Source of the DNA: Mesorhizobium ciceri biovar biserrulae WSM1271
GTDB lineage: Bacteria; Pseudomonadota; Alphaproteobacteria; Rhizobiales; Rhizobiaceae
Direction: 5' to 3'
Assembly: GCF_000185905.1 (NCBI RefSeq)
Contig: NC_014923.1
Coordinates: 5,417,501 to 5,481,500 of the forward strand
DNA: 64,000 nucleotides
Shown here: in pieces, positions 8,305 to 16,784 of the stretch
How the letters are laid out: each line of letters opens with the position of its first letter
How positions within the stretch are numbered: position 1 is the stretch's first letter
Position numbers and translations under genes: made by a program
Notes under the pieces: model-generated
What the model was told of the DNA's origin: nothing
What the model saw: the letters and a program-made list of their open reading frames with translations, nothing else
Database searches by the model: none

Positions 8305-8852
8305 ACGATTTCGCACCTACCGTCGGCGTCGCCTCGACGCATCCTAAGAACATGCCCGGAGATCACGCCGCGCTGCCGGTGTGGAATGCCGAGAACTGGT
8401 TCTACGAGGACTGGCCCGTCGGCCAGAAGATCCGCTCGTTGCGGCGCACAATGGCCGAAGGCGACAGCCATTTGTTCAACACGCTGGTGCTCGACATCCA
8501 CCCCTATGTGCAGGACCAGATGTTTGCCGAGAACGAAGGCATTTTCGGCAAGCGGCTGATCGCCGGCGCCTTCGTCTTTTCGGCTGGCCTGGGGCTGGTC
8601 GCCACCAACTGCGTCAATGCCTTCTCCTATGGCTACGACAAGCTCCGCTTCATAAAACCCGTCTTCATTGGCGACACGATCTATTCGATCCGCTCCAACC
8701 TCGACAAGAAGCCCCGCTACAAGGAAATGGGGCTGATCCGCGCCAGCTATGAGGTGTTCAAGGGCGAAGGCGAGTTGGTTCTCTATTGCGAGCATCTGCA
8801 GACGGTGAAGTACCGCAACCCGGCCGACTTCGTCGGCAAGACGGAGAAATAG
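8301..8852 (+). CDS. MaoC-like dehydratase (single hot-dog domain)
   Basis: This 183-residue protein has a single MaoC/hot-dog fold. Key segments are ENWFYEDWPVGQKI, the GKRLIAGAFVFSAGLGL helix region, and SYGYDKLRFIKPVFIGDTI near the end of the domain. MaoC proteins usually hydrate or dehydrate enoyl/3-hydroxyacyl-CoA thioesters. It heads an operon with a family III CoA-transferase starting 2 bases after its stop, so activation of an acid followed by (de)hydration of its CoA ester is plausible. A paralogue lies at 24587-25039 and shares most of the final segment. The ATG at 8301 is chosen because of the ATGA overlap with a short upstream frame; a GTG at 8271 is possible. The usual Asp/His pair is less clear than in the paralogue. 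Confidence 0.82.
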   Translation: MNDFAPTVGVASTHPKNMPGDHAALPVWNAENWFYEDWPVGQKIRSLRRTMAEGDSHLFNTLVLDIHPYVQDQMFAENEGIFGKRLIAGAFVFSAGLGLVATNCVNAFSYGYDKLRFIKPVFIGDTIYSIRSNLDKKPRYKEMGLIRASYEVFKGEGELVLYCEHLQTVKYRNPADFVGKTEK

Positions 8853-8853
8853 C

Positions 8854-10014
8854 ATGCCGGCAGCAGCCGAATTGCCGCTCGCCGGTCTCGTCGTCGTCGA
8901 CATGAGCCAGTTCCTGTCCGGGCCCTATTGCTCACTCAGGCTGCTCGATCTCGGCGCCCGCGTCATCAAGATCGAGCGTCCGGATGGCGGCGACCTGTCG
9001 CGCCGGCTCTATCTCAGCGACACCGAGATCGGCGGCGATTCCACCATCTTCCATGCCATCAACCGGGCCAAGGAAAGTCTTGCCATCGACCTCAAGAACG
9101 AGGCCGATCTCGAGGCGTTGCGCGGCCTTCTGGCCAAGGCTGATGTGCTGATCCAGAATTTCCGGCCGGGCGTCATCGAGCGGCTCGGCTTGGACTATGA
9201 GGCGGTCCGCAAGATCAACCCGCGGCTGGTCTATGCCTCGATCAGCGGCTATGGCGAAGACGGACCATGGGTCAAGAGACCCGGCCAAGACCTGCTGGCG
9301 CAGGCGCGCTCCGGCGTGATGTGGCTGAACGGCGATGAGGACCAAGGGCCGGTGCCGTTCGGTCTTGCCATCGGCGACATGCTGGCCGGTGCCGCCTGCG
9401 CGCAGGGCATTCTGGCCGCACTCGTGCGGCGCGGCATCACCGGCCAGGGCAGCCATATCGAAACCAGTCTCCTGGAAGCGCTGGTCGATTTCCAGTTCGA
9501 GGTGCTGACGACGCATCTCAATGACGGCCGCCGGCTGCCCAGGCGCTCCAGCTTCCGCAGCGCGCATGCCTATCTGTCGGCGCCTTACGGTGTTTACCCG
9601 GCCAAGGACGGATACCTCGCCATCGCCATGACGCCGATCCCCAAGCTGGCCGATCTCCTGTCGCTCAGCGAACTCGCACCCTATCGCGACAAGCCTGCGT
9701 CGTGGTTCACCGCGCGCGACGACATCAAGGCGATCATCGCACAGCGGATCGCCACCAAGACGATCGACGAGTGGCTTGATATCCTCGAGCCGGCCGACAT
9801 CTGGTGCGCCAAAGTGCTGACCTGGCCGGAGATGCTGGCGAGCGAAGGGTTCCACTCCCTCGACATGCTGCAGACTGTGACGCGCGAGGACGATGTGTCG
9901 ATCCTCACCACCAGTTCGCCGCTCCGGGTCGATGGCATAAGGGCCAAGGGCGATCGGGCGGCGCCCCGCATCGGCGAGCACAGTGCCGCCATCCGCGCGG
10001 AGTTCGGCCTGTGA
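8854..10014 (+). CDS. CaiB/BaiF family III CoA-transferase
   Basis: This 386-residue protein has the family opening (LAGLVVVDMSQFLSGPYCSLRLLDLGARVIKIERPDGGD), then DLKNEADLEALRGLLAKADVLIQNFRPG and an SGYGEDGPW segment. The catalytic aspartate expected in the GD motif is present as Asp175 in LAIGDMLAG. The family moves CoA between carboxylic acids through a mixed anhydride and enzyme thioester. Length is normal. It is tightly packed: its ATG is 2 bases after the MaoC stop with GGAG before it, and its stop overlaps the GTG start of the next gene as GTGA. The substrate is unknown; context suggests an acid connected with the sugar importer downstream. Confidence 0.92.
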   Translation: MPAAAELPLAGLVVVDMSQFLSGPYCSLRLLDLGARVIKIERPDGGDLSRRLYLSDTEIGGDSTIFHAINRAKESLAIDLKNEADLEALRGLLAKADVLIQNFRPGVIERLGLDYEAVRKINPRLVYASISGYGEDGPWVKRPGQDLLAQARSGVMWLNGDEDQGPVPFGLAIGDMLAGAACAQGILAALVRRGITGQGSHIETSLLEALVDFQFEVLTTHLNDGRRLPRRSSFRSAHAYLSAPYGVYPAKDGYLAIAMTPIPKLADLLSLSELAPYRDKPASWFTARDDIKAIIAQRIATKTIDEWLDILEPADIWCAKVLTWPEMLASEGFHSLDMLQTVTREDDVSILTTSSPLRVDGIRAKGDRAAPRIGEHSAAIRAEFGL

Positions 10015-11180
10015 GTTCGCCCAAGCTCAAAGGCATGACCTGGAGCCATCCGCGTGGCTATGATCCGATGGTCGCCTGCTCGGCGCTGTGGCAGCAGAAG
10101 ACCGGTATTGCCATCGAATGGGACAAGCGCTCGCTGCAGGACTTCGAATCCTTCCCGGTCGAAGAACTGGCGCGCGCCTATGACCTCATCGTCATCGACC
10201 ATCCGCATGTCGGCCAGATCACGGCCGAAGGCTGCCTGGAGCCGCTGGATGTCGCCGGACGCGAGGCGGAACGCACGGCCCTTGCCTCAGGCAGCATCGG
10301 CCAGTCCTATCCGAGCTACAACTGGCAAGGACGGCAATGGGCTTTCCCGATCGATGCGGCAACCCAGGTCCAGGCATGGCGTCCGGATGCGCTCGCGGCG
10401 CCGCCGGCGCGCTGGAGCGAGGTGCTCAATCTCGCCCGGCAAGACGGCGTGCTGCTGCCGCTGCGGCCGCCTCACGTGTTGATGGTGTTCTACACGCTTG
10501 CCGGCAATCTCGGGCATGCCTGCACGACCGATCCATCCGACGATCTGATCGATGTGGAGATCGGTAGCCAAGTCTTCGAGGCAATGCGCGAGATCGCAGC
10601 GCTGGTCGATCCTGCGTGTTTCGAGATGGACCCGATTGCCGTCTCCGAACGTATGGCGGAGGCCGATTCCAGGTTCGTCTGCGCGCCGCTGATCTATGGC
10701 TACGTTTCCTATGCGACGGCTGGCTTTCGGGCGAACCGGCTGGCCTTTGCCGACGTTCCGGTCATCGGTTCCGGCGGCCCGGTCGGTTCGGCGCTTGGCG
10801 GCACCGGCATAGCCGTATCAGCCTTTTCCAAAGCCAGGGATGCCGCGATCGACTTCGCCTATTGGGTCGCGAGCGGCGATGTCCAGCGTGGCGCCTATGC
10901 CGCCGCCGGCGGCCAGCCCGGCCATGCAGCGGCCTGGGAGGACCAGGCTGTCAATGAAGCGACCGGCGACTTCTATCGGGATACGCGCGCGACGCTGGAG
11001 GGTGCATGGGTGCGGCCGCGCCACGACGGCTACATGACTTTCCAGCAAGCAGCATCCGAACGCATCCTTTCCGGCATGACCTCCCGGCATCAAGCCCGAC
11101 AGGTTGTTGCCGATCTCAATCGCCTGTTTCGGGAGAGTTCCCCGGTGCAGGTGTCCGGCGCTGCCGGTGGAGGAGCCTGA
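10011..11180 (+). CDS. Family 1-type solute-binding protein lacking a signal peptide
   Basis: This 389-residue protein resembles a type II periplasmic binding protein of extracellular family 1: an N-terminal KGMTWSHPRGYDPMVACSALWQ, then DLIVIDHPHVGQI and a later GTGIAVSAFSKARDAAIDFAYWVASGD. It starts directly with what looks like the mature domain: no hydrophobic leader and no lipobox are present. The only start consistent with the operon is GTG 10011, overlapping the CoA-transferase stop as GTGA. It is therefore probably cytoplasmic, unusual for this fold. A second, normally exported binding protein of a different class follows 25 bases later, so this one may sense or hand over a ligand rather than feed the transporter. 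The function is not established. Confidence 0.75.
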   Translation: MSSPKLKGMTWSHPRGYDPMVACSALWQQKTGIAIEWDKRSLQDFESFPVEELARAYDLIVIDHPHVGQITAEGCLEPLDVAGREAERTALASGSIGQSYPSYNWQGRQWAFPIDAATQVQAWRPDALAAPPARWSEVLNLARQDGVLLPLRPPHVLMVFYTLAGNLGHACTTDPSDDLIDVEIGSQVFEAMREIAALVDPACFEMDPIAVSERMAEADSRFVCAPLIYGYVSYATAGFRANRLAFADVPVIGSGGPVGSALGGTGIAVSAFSKARDAAIDFAYWVASGDVQRGAYAAAGGQPGHAAAWEDQAVNEATGDFYRDTRATLEGAWVRPRHDGYMTFQQAASERILSGMTSRHQARQVVADLNRLFRESSPVQVSGAAGGGA

Positions 11181-11205
11181 ACCAAACCGAACGGAGGAGA
11201 ACGAG

Positions 11206-12393
11206 ATGACAGGAATGATCCGCGGCCTGCTGGCCGCAACCGCGCTTGCCTCGCTTGCAACGACCGCCTTTGCGCAGGATGTGCAAGGCGTCATCGGCGG
11301 GCTGCCGAGCGAACTCAAGGCGCAATATGACGGCGCGCCGCAGAAGGTGCTGCCTTCGGCCTGGGACAATTTCACAGCGCCGCCGAAACCGTGGAAATGG
11401 TGCCACTCGGAATCCTACCAGGGCAATCCGTGGCGGGTCACGGTGACCAAGGAATTGAAGCGTCTCGTCGACGGGCTGATCGCCGACGGAACGGTGTCCA
11501 GCTTCGAGGTGTCTGATTCCAACAACGACGCCAGCCAGCAGATCAACCAGATCCGCGCCTTCATCGACAAGAAGTGCTCGATCATCACCTCGATCCCGGG
11601 CTCGGCGACGGCACTCGATGATGCGATCGACGCTGCCGCCAAAGCCGGCATTCCGTTCATCACCGCTGCCGGTTCGGTGACCAGCCCGAACGCCATCAAT
11701 GTCGATTCCAACTATGCGCGCTGGGGCTACGACATGATGGCGGCGATCGGCAAGGCGCAGCCGGACGGCGCCAGCATCCTTCTGGTCGAAGGCATCGCCG
11801 GACACCCGATCGTGGTGCAGGAGCGCCAGGGCGCGGACAAGGCGCTGACTGAAAATCCGAAGCTGAAGATCTCGCGCAATGTCAATGGCAACTGGACAGC
11901 CAACGTCACCAAGACCGTGGTGCTGCAGGCGATCGCCACCAACCCGGCGCCGATCGATGCAGTGTGGACGACAGGCAGCGAAAGCCGCGTCGTCGCCGAA
12001 GCCTTCGCAGAAGCCGGCCGGCCCGCACCATTGATCACCGGCTCGATCACCGGCGATGCGCTGGGCTACTGGAAGGCCAACCCCGACAAGTACCGCTTCG
12101 AAGGCCATGCGGTGCTGCCGCACTGGACCGCGCAGACGCTGTTCCGCGTCGGCGAGCGCATGCTCGACGGGCAGAAGCCGAAGCTGAACACGCTGCTGAT
12201 CCCGATCCCGCCTGTCCACACCGCCGATCTCGGTGCCTGGTACAAGGACTGCATGACGACGGACGCCGTGTCTATCTTCCCGATCCCGCCGAAAGATCCG
12301 ATGCCGGAGGAATGGCTCGACGCCTATTTCTCGAACCCGGCGCCGACCAAGGGCTGGGACTATTCGAAGGTGCCCGATGCCTGTGCAAAGTGA
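11206..12393 (+). CDS. Sugar ABC transporter substrate-binding protein (ribose type, periplasmic)
   Basis: This 395-residue protein carries a signal peptide with probable cleavage after AFA at residue 23. The mature part is a type I periplasmic binding fold: SDSNNDASQQINQIRAFIDKK, SIPGSATALDDAIDAAAKAGIPFI, and a hinge region around WTTGSESRVVAEAFAEAG. A GGAGGA ribosome site precedes ATG 11206. It feeds the split RbsA-type ATPase and two RbsC-type permeases that follow. It is longer than classical RbsB (about 300 residues), like many rhizobial members. The ligand is unknown. A strong hairpin lies in the gap to the ATPase gene. Confidence 0.92.
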   Translation: MTGMIRGLLAATALASLATTAFAQDVQGVIGGLPSELKAQYDGAPQKVLPSAWDNFTAPPKPWKWCHSESYQGNPWRVTVTKELKRLVDGLIADGTVSSFEVSDSNNDASQQINQIRAFIDKKCSIITSIPGSATALDDAIDAAAKAGIPFITAAGSVTSPNAINVDSNYARWGYDMMAAIGKAQPDGASILLVEGIAGHPIVVQERQGADKALTENPKLKISRNVNGNWTANVTKTVVLQAIATNPAPIDAVWTTGSESRVVAEAFAEAGRPAPLITGSITGDALGYWKANPDKYRFEGHAVLPHWTAQTLFRVGERMLDGQKPKLNTLLIPIPPVHTADLGAWYKDCMTTDAVSIFPIPPKDPMPEEWLDAYFSNPAPTKGWDYSKVPDACAK

Positions 12394-12412
12394 CGCCTGC
12401 TAATCTCTCAAC

Positions 12413-12440
12413 AGGCCGGCTCCTTTCGGGGAGCCGGCCT
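12413..12440. terminator. Intercistronic hairpin after the sugar-binding-protein gene
   Basis: An 11-bp perfect stem, AGGCCGGCTCC with GGAGCCGGCCT, closes a 6-base loop. It lies 20 bases after the binding-protein stop and 20 bases before the ATPase start. No T-run follows, so it probably protects the upstream mRNA or causes partial termination rather than full termination. Confidence 0.7.
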
Positions 12441-12459
12441 GCCAGCATCGAAATGCGAC

Positions 12460-13197
12460 ATGCTTGAAGTCAAAACCATATCCAAACGCTATGGCGAGAC
12501 GATCGCGCTCGCGGACGCATCGATCGCGTTTCGGGCGGGAACCATCCACACCATCCTGGGCGAGAACGGTTCGGGCAAGAGCACGATGGTCAAGCTGTTG
12601 TCCGGCATCGTCCAGCCGGACAGCGGCGCGATCCTCCTGCACGGCAAGCCGTTCTCGGGCGCCAACCCCTCGGCCTTCCAGGCGCAAGGCTTCGCCACGG
12701 TGTTCCAGGAGGTGCTGATCGCGCCGGATCGCAGCGTGACCGACAACATCCTGCTCGGCCTCGACGGGCTGGTCCGGCGCGCTGTGCCCCGCAACGAGCG
12801 CCGTGACCGGGCGAAAGCTGCGCTTAAGCGCTTCGCGGTCACCGACGTCCCTCTCGACATGCCAGCCGGCCTGCTGCCGCTCGCCGCGCAGCAATTGGTC
12901 GTCCTTGCTCGCGCGATCGTGCGCAACCCAAAGATCCTGATCCTCGACGAGGTCACCGCCGCGCTCGACTTCGCCGATCGCGAATCCGTTTTTTCGTTGA
13001 TGCGTGCGCTTGCCGGCGAGGGCTGCCTGATCCTGTTCATCACCCACCGCATGGACGAGGTGATGTCGCTTTCGGATCGCATCTCGATCCTGCGGGGCGG
13101 CAGCGTGGTGCGCACCGAAGAGCGCGGCGCTTCGACGCCGGCTGAGCTTCTCAAGACAATGGCGCCACGTACCGCCGCGGAGCTTGCGCATGGCTGA
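12460..13197 (+). CDS. Sugar ABC ATPase, N-terminal half of a split RbsA-type protein
   Basis: This 245-residue protein equals the first nucleotide-binding domain of an RbsA/XylG-type ATPase. Walker A GENGSGKST is near residues 29-37 and Walker B ILILDEVTAALDFADRE follows. The signature region is LPLAAQQLVVLARAI, a degenerate signature like that of first domains in this family. The usual protein is one chain of about 500 residues with two such domains; here the second domain is encoded by the next gene, which starts 8 bases before this stop. Both halves look intact, so the pair may assemble as two chains. Confidence 0.9.
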   Translation: MLEVKTISKRYGETIALADASIAFRAGTIHTILGENGSGKSTMVKLLSGIVQPDSGAILLHGKPFSGANPSAFQAQGFATVFQEVLIAPDRSVTDNILLGLDGLVRRAVPRNERRDRAKAALKRFAVTDVPLDMPAGLLPLAAQQLVVLARAIVRNPKILILDEVTAALDFADRESVFSLMRALAGEGCLILFITHRMDEVMSLSDRISILRGGSVVRTEERGASTPAELLKTMAPRTAAELAHG

Positions 13198-13948
13198 TCG
13201 CACCGCTCTCGAATTTGGTGGTCTTGCCGTTCGCGAACTCGTCATCGCGCCCGGCGCCAGCCCGATCACGCAGGCAATCGCTCCGGGTGAGATCGTCGGG
13301 CTTGCCGGCCTCGATGGTCATGGCCAGGAGCTGTTTCTCAAGATGCTTGCTGGCCTGGAACCGCCGCATGGCGGCTCGATCGAACTCGGTGCATCGGATG
13401 CGTCCCGCAAGATCACCGGGTTTCGCAAGGCTGTCGCCAGCGGCATCGCCTATTTGCCGCGCGACCGACGCGCCAACGGCATTTTCCCGACGCAGTCGGT
13501 GCTCGACAACTTCGCCGTTTCGACTCTGTCGCGCGACACACGGCTCGGCCTGATCAGCCCGGCGGCGCGCAAGGCGCGCTACGACATCTACCGCGAAAAA
13601 CTGTCAATCGCCGCACCCCGGCCCGATGCGCCGATCACCACTTTGTCGGGCGGCAACCAGCAGAAGGTGCTGCTGGCGCGGGCCTTGGCGCTGGAGCCCG
13701 CGATCCTGCTCCTCAACGATCCGACGCGTGGCGTCGACGTGGCGACGCGGCATGTTCTCTACGACGTGTTTCGCGGGCTGGCGGCCGACGGCATGGGGCT
13801 CGTCATCCTGTCCAGCGAAATCGAGGAGATTCTTCTCCTGTGCCAGCGCGTGCTGGTGTTCCGTGAGAATGAAGTCGCGGCCGAGATCGCCGGCAACGCC
13901 CTCACCACCGACGGCGTGATATCAGCCATGTTCGGACGTGCGGCATGA
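13190..13948 (+). CDS. Sugar ABC ATPase, C-terminal half of a split RbsA-type protein
   Basis: This 252-residue protein matches the second nucleotide-binding domain of RbsA-type ATPases. It has a degenerate Walker A (GLAGLDGHGQEL), the conserved signature TLSGGNQQKVLLARAL, and a Walker B-like LLNDPTRGVDVATR. Such features are normal for the second domain in this family, where the first domain carries the canonical ATP site. The ATG at 13190 overlaps the preceding gene by 8 bases in another frame, and the stop overlaps the permease start as ATGA. A frameshift in a once single gene is the simplest origin; a sequencing error cannot be excluded from sequence alone. Confidence 0.9.
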   Translation: MADRTALEFGGLAVRELVIAPGASPITQAIAPGEIVGLAGLDGHGQELFLKMLAGLEPPHGGSIELGASDASRKITGFRKAVASGIAYLPRDRRANGIFPTQSVLDNFAVSTLSRDTRLGLISPAARKARYDIYREKLSIAAPRPDAPITTLSGGNQQKVLLARALALEPAILLLNDPTRGVDVATRHVLYDVFRGLAADGMGLVILSSEIEEILLLCQRVLVFRENEVAAEIAGNALTTDGVISAMFGRAA

Positions 13949-14895
13949 GCCCTGTTGCGCGCCTCCTGTCCCTTGGACGAAATTTCGGCTTCGCCGTCGT
14001 GCTGCTGGTCGTGCTGCTTGCGGTCAATCTCATCCTCAGCCCGGGACGATTCCAGCCGGGTTCCTGGGGGGCGCTGGTCGGATTGGCGGCGCCCTTGATC
14101 GGTGCTGCCATCGCCTCCACGCCTGTCATCCTCGCCGGGCGTGGCGGAATCGACATCTCGGTCGGGCCATTGATGGGCTTTGTCAACGCTTTGACGATCC
14201 AGGTGCTGTTCCTCGGCACCGGCATCTCGTCGCCCTTGGTGCTCGTTCCGGCGGCGTTGCTCGTCGGCGCGCTGGTGGGCGCGGCGAACGGCTTCCTGGC
14301 GACAATCGTGCGCATTCAGCCGATCGTCGCCACGCTCGGCACCTATCTGATCCTGACCGGCGTGACGCTGACAATCCTGCCGGCGCCGATCGGCCCAGCG
14401 CCGGCCTGGCTCAAGGCGCTGTCCGGTTCGCTGTCGATGCTGCCGCTGGCGGCGATGCTCGTCGCCTGGTGGCTGGTGCGGCGCACACCATACTACGACC
14501 AGCTTATGGCGGTCGGCAGCGACGACCGCGCCGCCTACACCGCCGGTGTCGATGTCACGCGCGTGCGCTTCATCGCCTATGTCATGACCGGCATCCTCGG
14601 CGGATGCGCCGGGCTGATGCTGACCGCGCTGATCGGCTCGGCTGATCCCAATATCGGGCCGACCTACACACTGATCGCCATCGCCGCCGTAGCACTTGGC
14701 GGCGTCAGCCTGGCCGGCGGCCGTGGTGGCGTGGCGGGTGCCGCCATCGGCGCCATCGACATCTTCCTGCTGCAGAGCGTGCTGACGACGTTCAACGTCT
14801 CGACCTTCGTGCTGCAGATCGCCTACGGCGCGATCCTGGTGCTGGCGGTGATGCTGACAGCGCTGCAGGAACGTCTTGCCATGGGGAGACGCTGA
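13945..14895 (+). CDS. Sugar ABC transporter permease (RbsC-like)
   Basis: This 316-residue, very hydrophobic protein has the features of the branched RbsC/AraH permease group. These are the AGRGGIDISVGPLMGFVNAL motif after the third hydrophobic segment, NGFLATIVRIQPIVATLGTYLI in the middle, and GGVSLAGGRGGVAGAAIGAI near the C-terminus. About eight to ten membrane segments are likely. ATG 13945 overlaps the ATPase stop (ATGA). It probably pairs with the next gene to form a heterodimeric channel. Confidence 0.93.
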   Translation: MSPVARLLSLGRNFGFAVVLLVVLLAVNLILSPGRFQPGSWGALVGLAAPLIGAAIASTPVILAGRGGIDISVGPLMGFVNALTIQVLFLGTGISSPLVLVPAALLVGALVGAANGFLATIVRIQPIVATLGTYLILTGVTLTILPAPIGPAPAWLKALSGSLSMLPLAAMLVAWWLVRRTPYYDQLMAVGSDDRAAYTAGVDVTRVRFIAYVMTGILGGCAGLMLTALIGSADPNIGPTYTLIAIAAVALGGVSLAGGRGGVAGAAIGAIDIFLLQSVLTTFNVSTFVLQIAYGAILVLAVMLTALQERLAMGRR

Positions 14896-14896
14896 C

Positions 14897-15868
14897 ATGG
14901 TTTTGCGCCAAAACCTCTTCGCGACAACCAACGCCCGTGTCGTCGGCGCCTTCTGCGTCGCCGCCCTTCTGCACCTTGCCGGCACAATTCTCATTCCCGG
15001 CTACTCGGCGCCGTTTGCGATACGGGCCATGCTGGTGCTCGCCTCGCTGCTCGCCGTGGCCTCGATTGGCCAGACGCTGGTCGTCATCATGGGCGGCATT
15101 GACCTTTCGATCCCCTTCGTCATCGGCTTTGCCAATGTCGTGGCGGCGCAGCTTTATGGCGATGGCTGGAACTTTTTTCTCGTCTGCGGCCTAGTCGGCG
15201 CGCTGGCGCTCGTCATCGGCGGGCTGAACGGGCTGATCTCGCGCAGCCTCGACATCCAGCCGCTCATCGTCACGCTCGGCATCGGCATGGTCGTGCAAGG
15301 GCTGGTGCTGCTGTGGACAGCCGGCTTCCCGTCAGGCTCCGCGCCACAAGCGGTTTCCAGCTTCGTCTCGATCGGCGGATCGGCCGGCCCGCTGCCGGTG
15401 CCGTGGCTGGTGCCAAGCCTGGTCGTGCTGGCGGCGCTGGTCGTGCTGGTGCTGGAGCGGACGCCCTATGGCCGCCGGCTCTATGCGTTGGGCAGCAATC
15501 CGGGAGCGGCGCCGCTGGCGCTGATCGATCCGGTTCGCATGTGGGTCATCACCTATGCAGCAAGCGCCTTCTTCGCCGCTGTCGCGGGCGTGCTGCTGCT
15601 CGGCTTCACCGGCTCGGCCTATGGCGATGTCGGCCAGCCCTATCTGTTCCAGACCATCGCAGCGGTCGTCGTCGGCGGCGCAGCACTGGTCGGCGGCCGG
15701 GGCAGCTATCTCGGCACGATCGCCGGCGTGCTGGTGCTGACCGAGATCAACACGCTGCTCATCGGCCTCGGCTTCCAGCCCGCGGCAGTGCAGGCCGCGC
15801 TCGGCTTCGTCATCGTGCTGCTGGTTTCGCTCTATGGCCGCGAACGGCACGTCTCGGCAACCATCTGA
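14897..15868 (+). CDS. Sugar ABC transporter permease (RbsC-like)
   Basis: This 323-residue protein is a second RbsC-type permease. It has IGQTLVVIMGGIDLSIPFVIGF, NGLISRSLDIQPLIVTLGIGMV and GGAALVGGRGSYLGTIAGVL, with several hydrophobic helices. The start at 14897 has GGGGAGA upstream and begins one base after the preceding stop; an in-frame start at 14876 would overlap. The operon ends here: the next gene is on the other strand and its stop lies 9 bases away. Two different permease genes plus two separate ATPase halves give this importer four separate core chains. Confidence 0.92.
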   Translation: MVLRQNLFATTNARVVGAFCVAALLHLAGTILIPGYSAPFAIRAMLVLASLLAVASIGQTLVVIMGGIDLSIPFVIGFANVVAAQLYGDGWNFFLVCGLVGALALVIGGLNGLISRSLDIQPLIVTLGIGMVVQGLVLLWTAGFPSGSAPQAVSSFVSIGGSAGPLPVPWLVPSLVVLAALVVLVLERTPYGRRLYALGSNPGAAPLALIDPVRMWVITYAASAFFAAVAGVLLLGFTGSAYGDVGQPYLFQTIAAVVVGGAALVGGRGSYLGTIAGVLVLTEINTLLIGLGFQPAAVQAALGFVIVLLVSLYGRERHVSATI

Positions 15869-15877
15869 AAGGACCTG

Positions 15878-16717
15878 TCAGTCGAGCCGCCACAGCTTGC
15901 GGGCATTGCCGGACAACAGCCTGTCGCGCTCGGCAATGCTGCAGCCCGAGAGCAATGCATGGGTCGCCGCTACCCAGGTCGACAGGCCGCCGCCTAGCGT
16001 GCAGACCGGCCAGTCGCTGCCCCAGACGACGCGGTCCCAGCCGAATGAATTGATGGTGTGCTCGACGTACGGCCGCAACGTCTCGACCGTCCAGCTGCCG
16101 GCATCGGCATAGGCGACGACACCGGAAATCTTGGCCATGACATTCGGTCGCCGGGCGATCTCGCTCATATGCTCGCGCCATGGATGTTCCCTGTTGCCCT
16201 TGATGTCGGGCACGCCGCAATGGTCGAGGACGAACGTCACATCGGGTGCCAGGTCGGCAAGCACGATAGCCTTGGGAATCTGGTGCGGCAGCACGACGAG
16301 ATCGAAGGTCAGGCCGGTGCCGCCAAGCCGCTTGATGCTGTCGCGGAACACCGCACCTTCCGAGAGCTCGTCGGGCGCGACATGAAGGACGCGGCGAAAG
16401 CCCCTTACGAACGGGTTTGCCCGCTGCCGTTCGAGATAGGCCGCGAAGTCTCCTTCCTCAGGACGGCAGGACGCGATCACCCCGGCCAGCATGCTGCCGG
16501 GCTGCCGTGACAGTCCTTCCACACGAGCCGTCTCGGCTTCGATGTCGGCCGGATCGACATCGACCTCCATATGCAGCACGCGCTCGACGCCGACACGCTG
16601 CGCCTCCGTCGCGTAGTCTTCATAAGAGAAATCGCGGTTGAGCGCCGGCACGTCGGCGAGCCAGGGATAGCGCAGGGCCGAGCGATCGATGAGGTGAAGA
16701 TGGGTGTCGATGATCAT
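15878..16717 (-). CDS. Amidohydrolase family 2 protein, probable sugar-acid lactonase (L-fuconolactonase-like)
   Basis: This 279-residue protein belongs to the amidohydrolase-2 branch of metal-dependent hydrolases. It begins with MIIDTHLHLID, the metal-binding HxH, and has FVLDHCGVPDIKGN in the middle and RVVWGSDWPVC near the end, carrying the conserved aspartate. The nearest functional families are L-fuconolactonase, L-rhamnono-lactonase and 2-pyrone-4,6-dicarboxylate lactonase. It lies between two sugar importers and beside an IclR regulator, with a dehydratase of the enolase superfamily and a mutarotase in the facing operon. Opening of an aldonolactone is therefore the best inference. A GGGAGGAG site precedes ATG 16717. 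Confidence 0.85.
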   Translation of the reverse strand: MIIDTHLHLIDRSALRYPWLADVPALNRDFSYEDYATEAQRVGVERVLHMEVDVDPADIEAETARVEGLSRQPGSMLAGVIASCRPEEGDFAAYLERQRANPFVRGFRRVLHVAPDELSEGAVFRDSIKRLGGTGLTFDLVVLPHQIPKAIVLADLAPDVTFVLDHCGVPDIKGNREHPWREHMSEIARRPNVMAKISGVVAYADAGSWTVETLRPYVEHTINSFGWDRVVWGSDWPVCTLGGGLSTWVAATHALLSGCSIAERDRLLSGNARKLWRLD

Positions 16718-16759
16718 GGCGAGGCTCCTCCCTCTGGCTTTTCAAATCATCTCACGAGA

Positions 16760-16784
16760 GAATTCTTCATTCAAATAAGAATTC
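16760..16784. promoter_or_regulatory. Inverted repeat GAATTCTT/AAGAATTC before the lactonase gene
   Basis: GAATTCTT (16760-16767) and AAGAATTC (16777-16784) form perfect 8-bp arms with a 9-base spacer. They lie between the IclR gene, whose stop at 16783 is touched by the right arm, and the amidohydrolase start 43 bases away. It could be an operator for the amidohydrolase promoter or a weak hairpin. The role is not resolved. Confidence 0.4.

Noticed and set aside
9460..9462. Apparent loss of the catalytic aspartate in the CoA-transferase (Glu203 in HIETSLLEA)
   Set aside because: The catalytic Asp of this family lies in the GD motif, which is present as Asp175.
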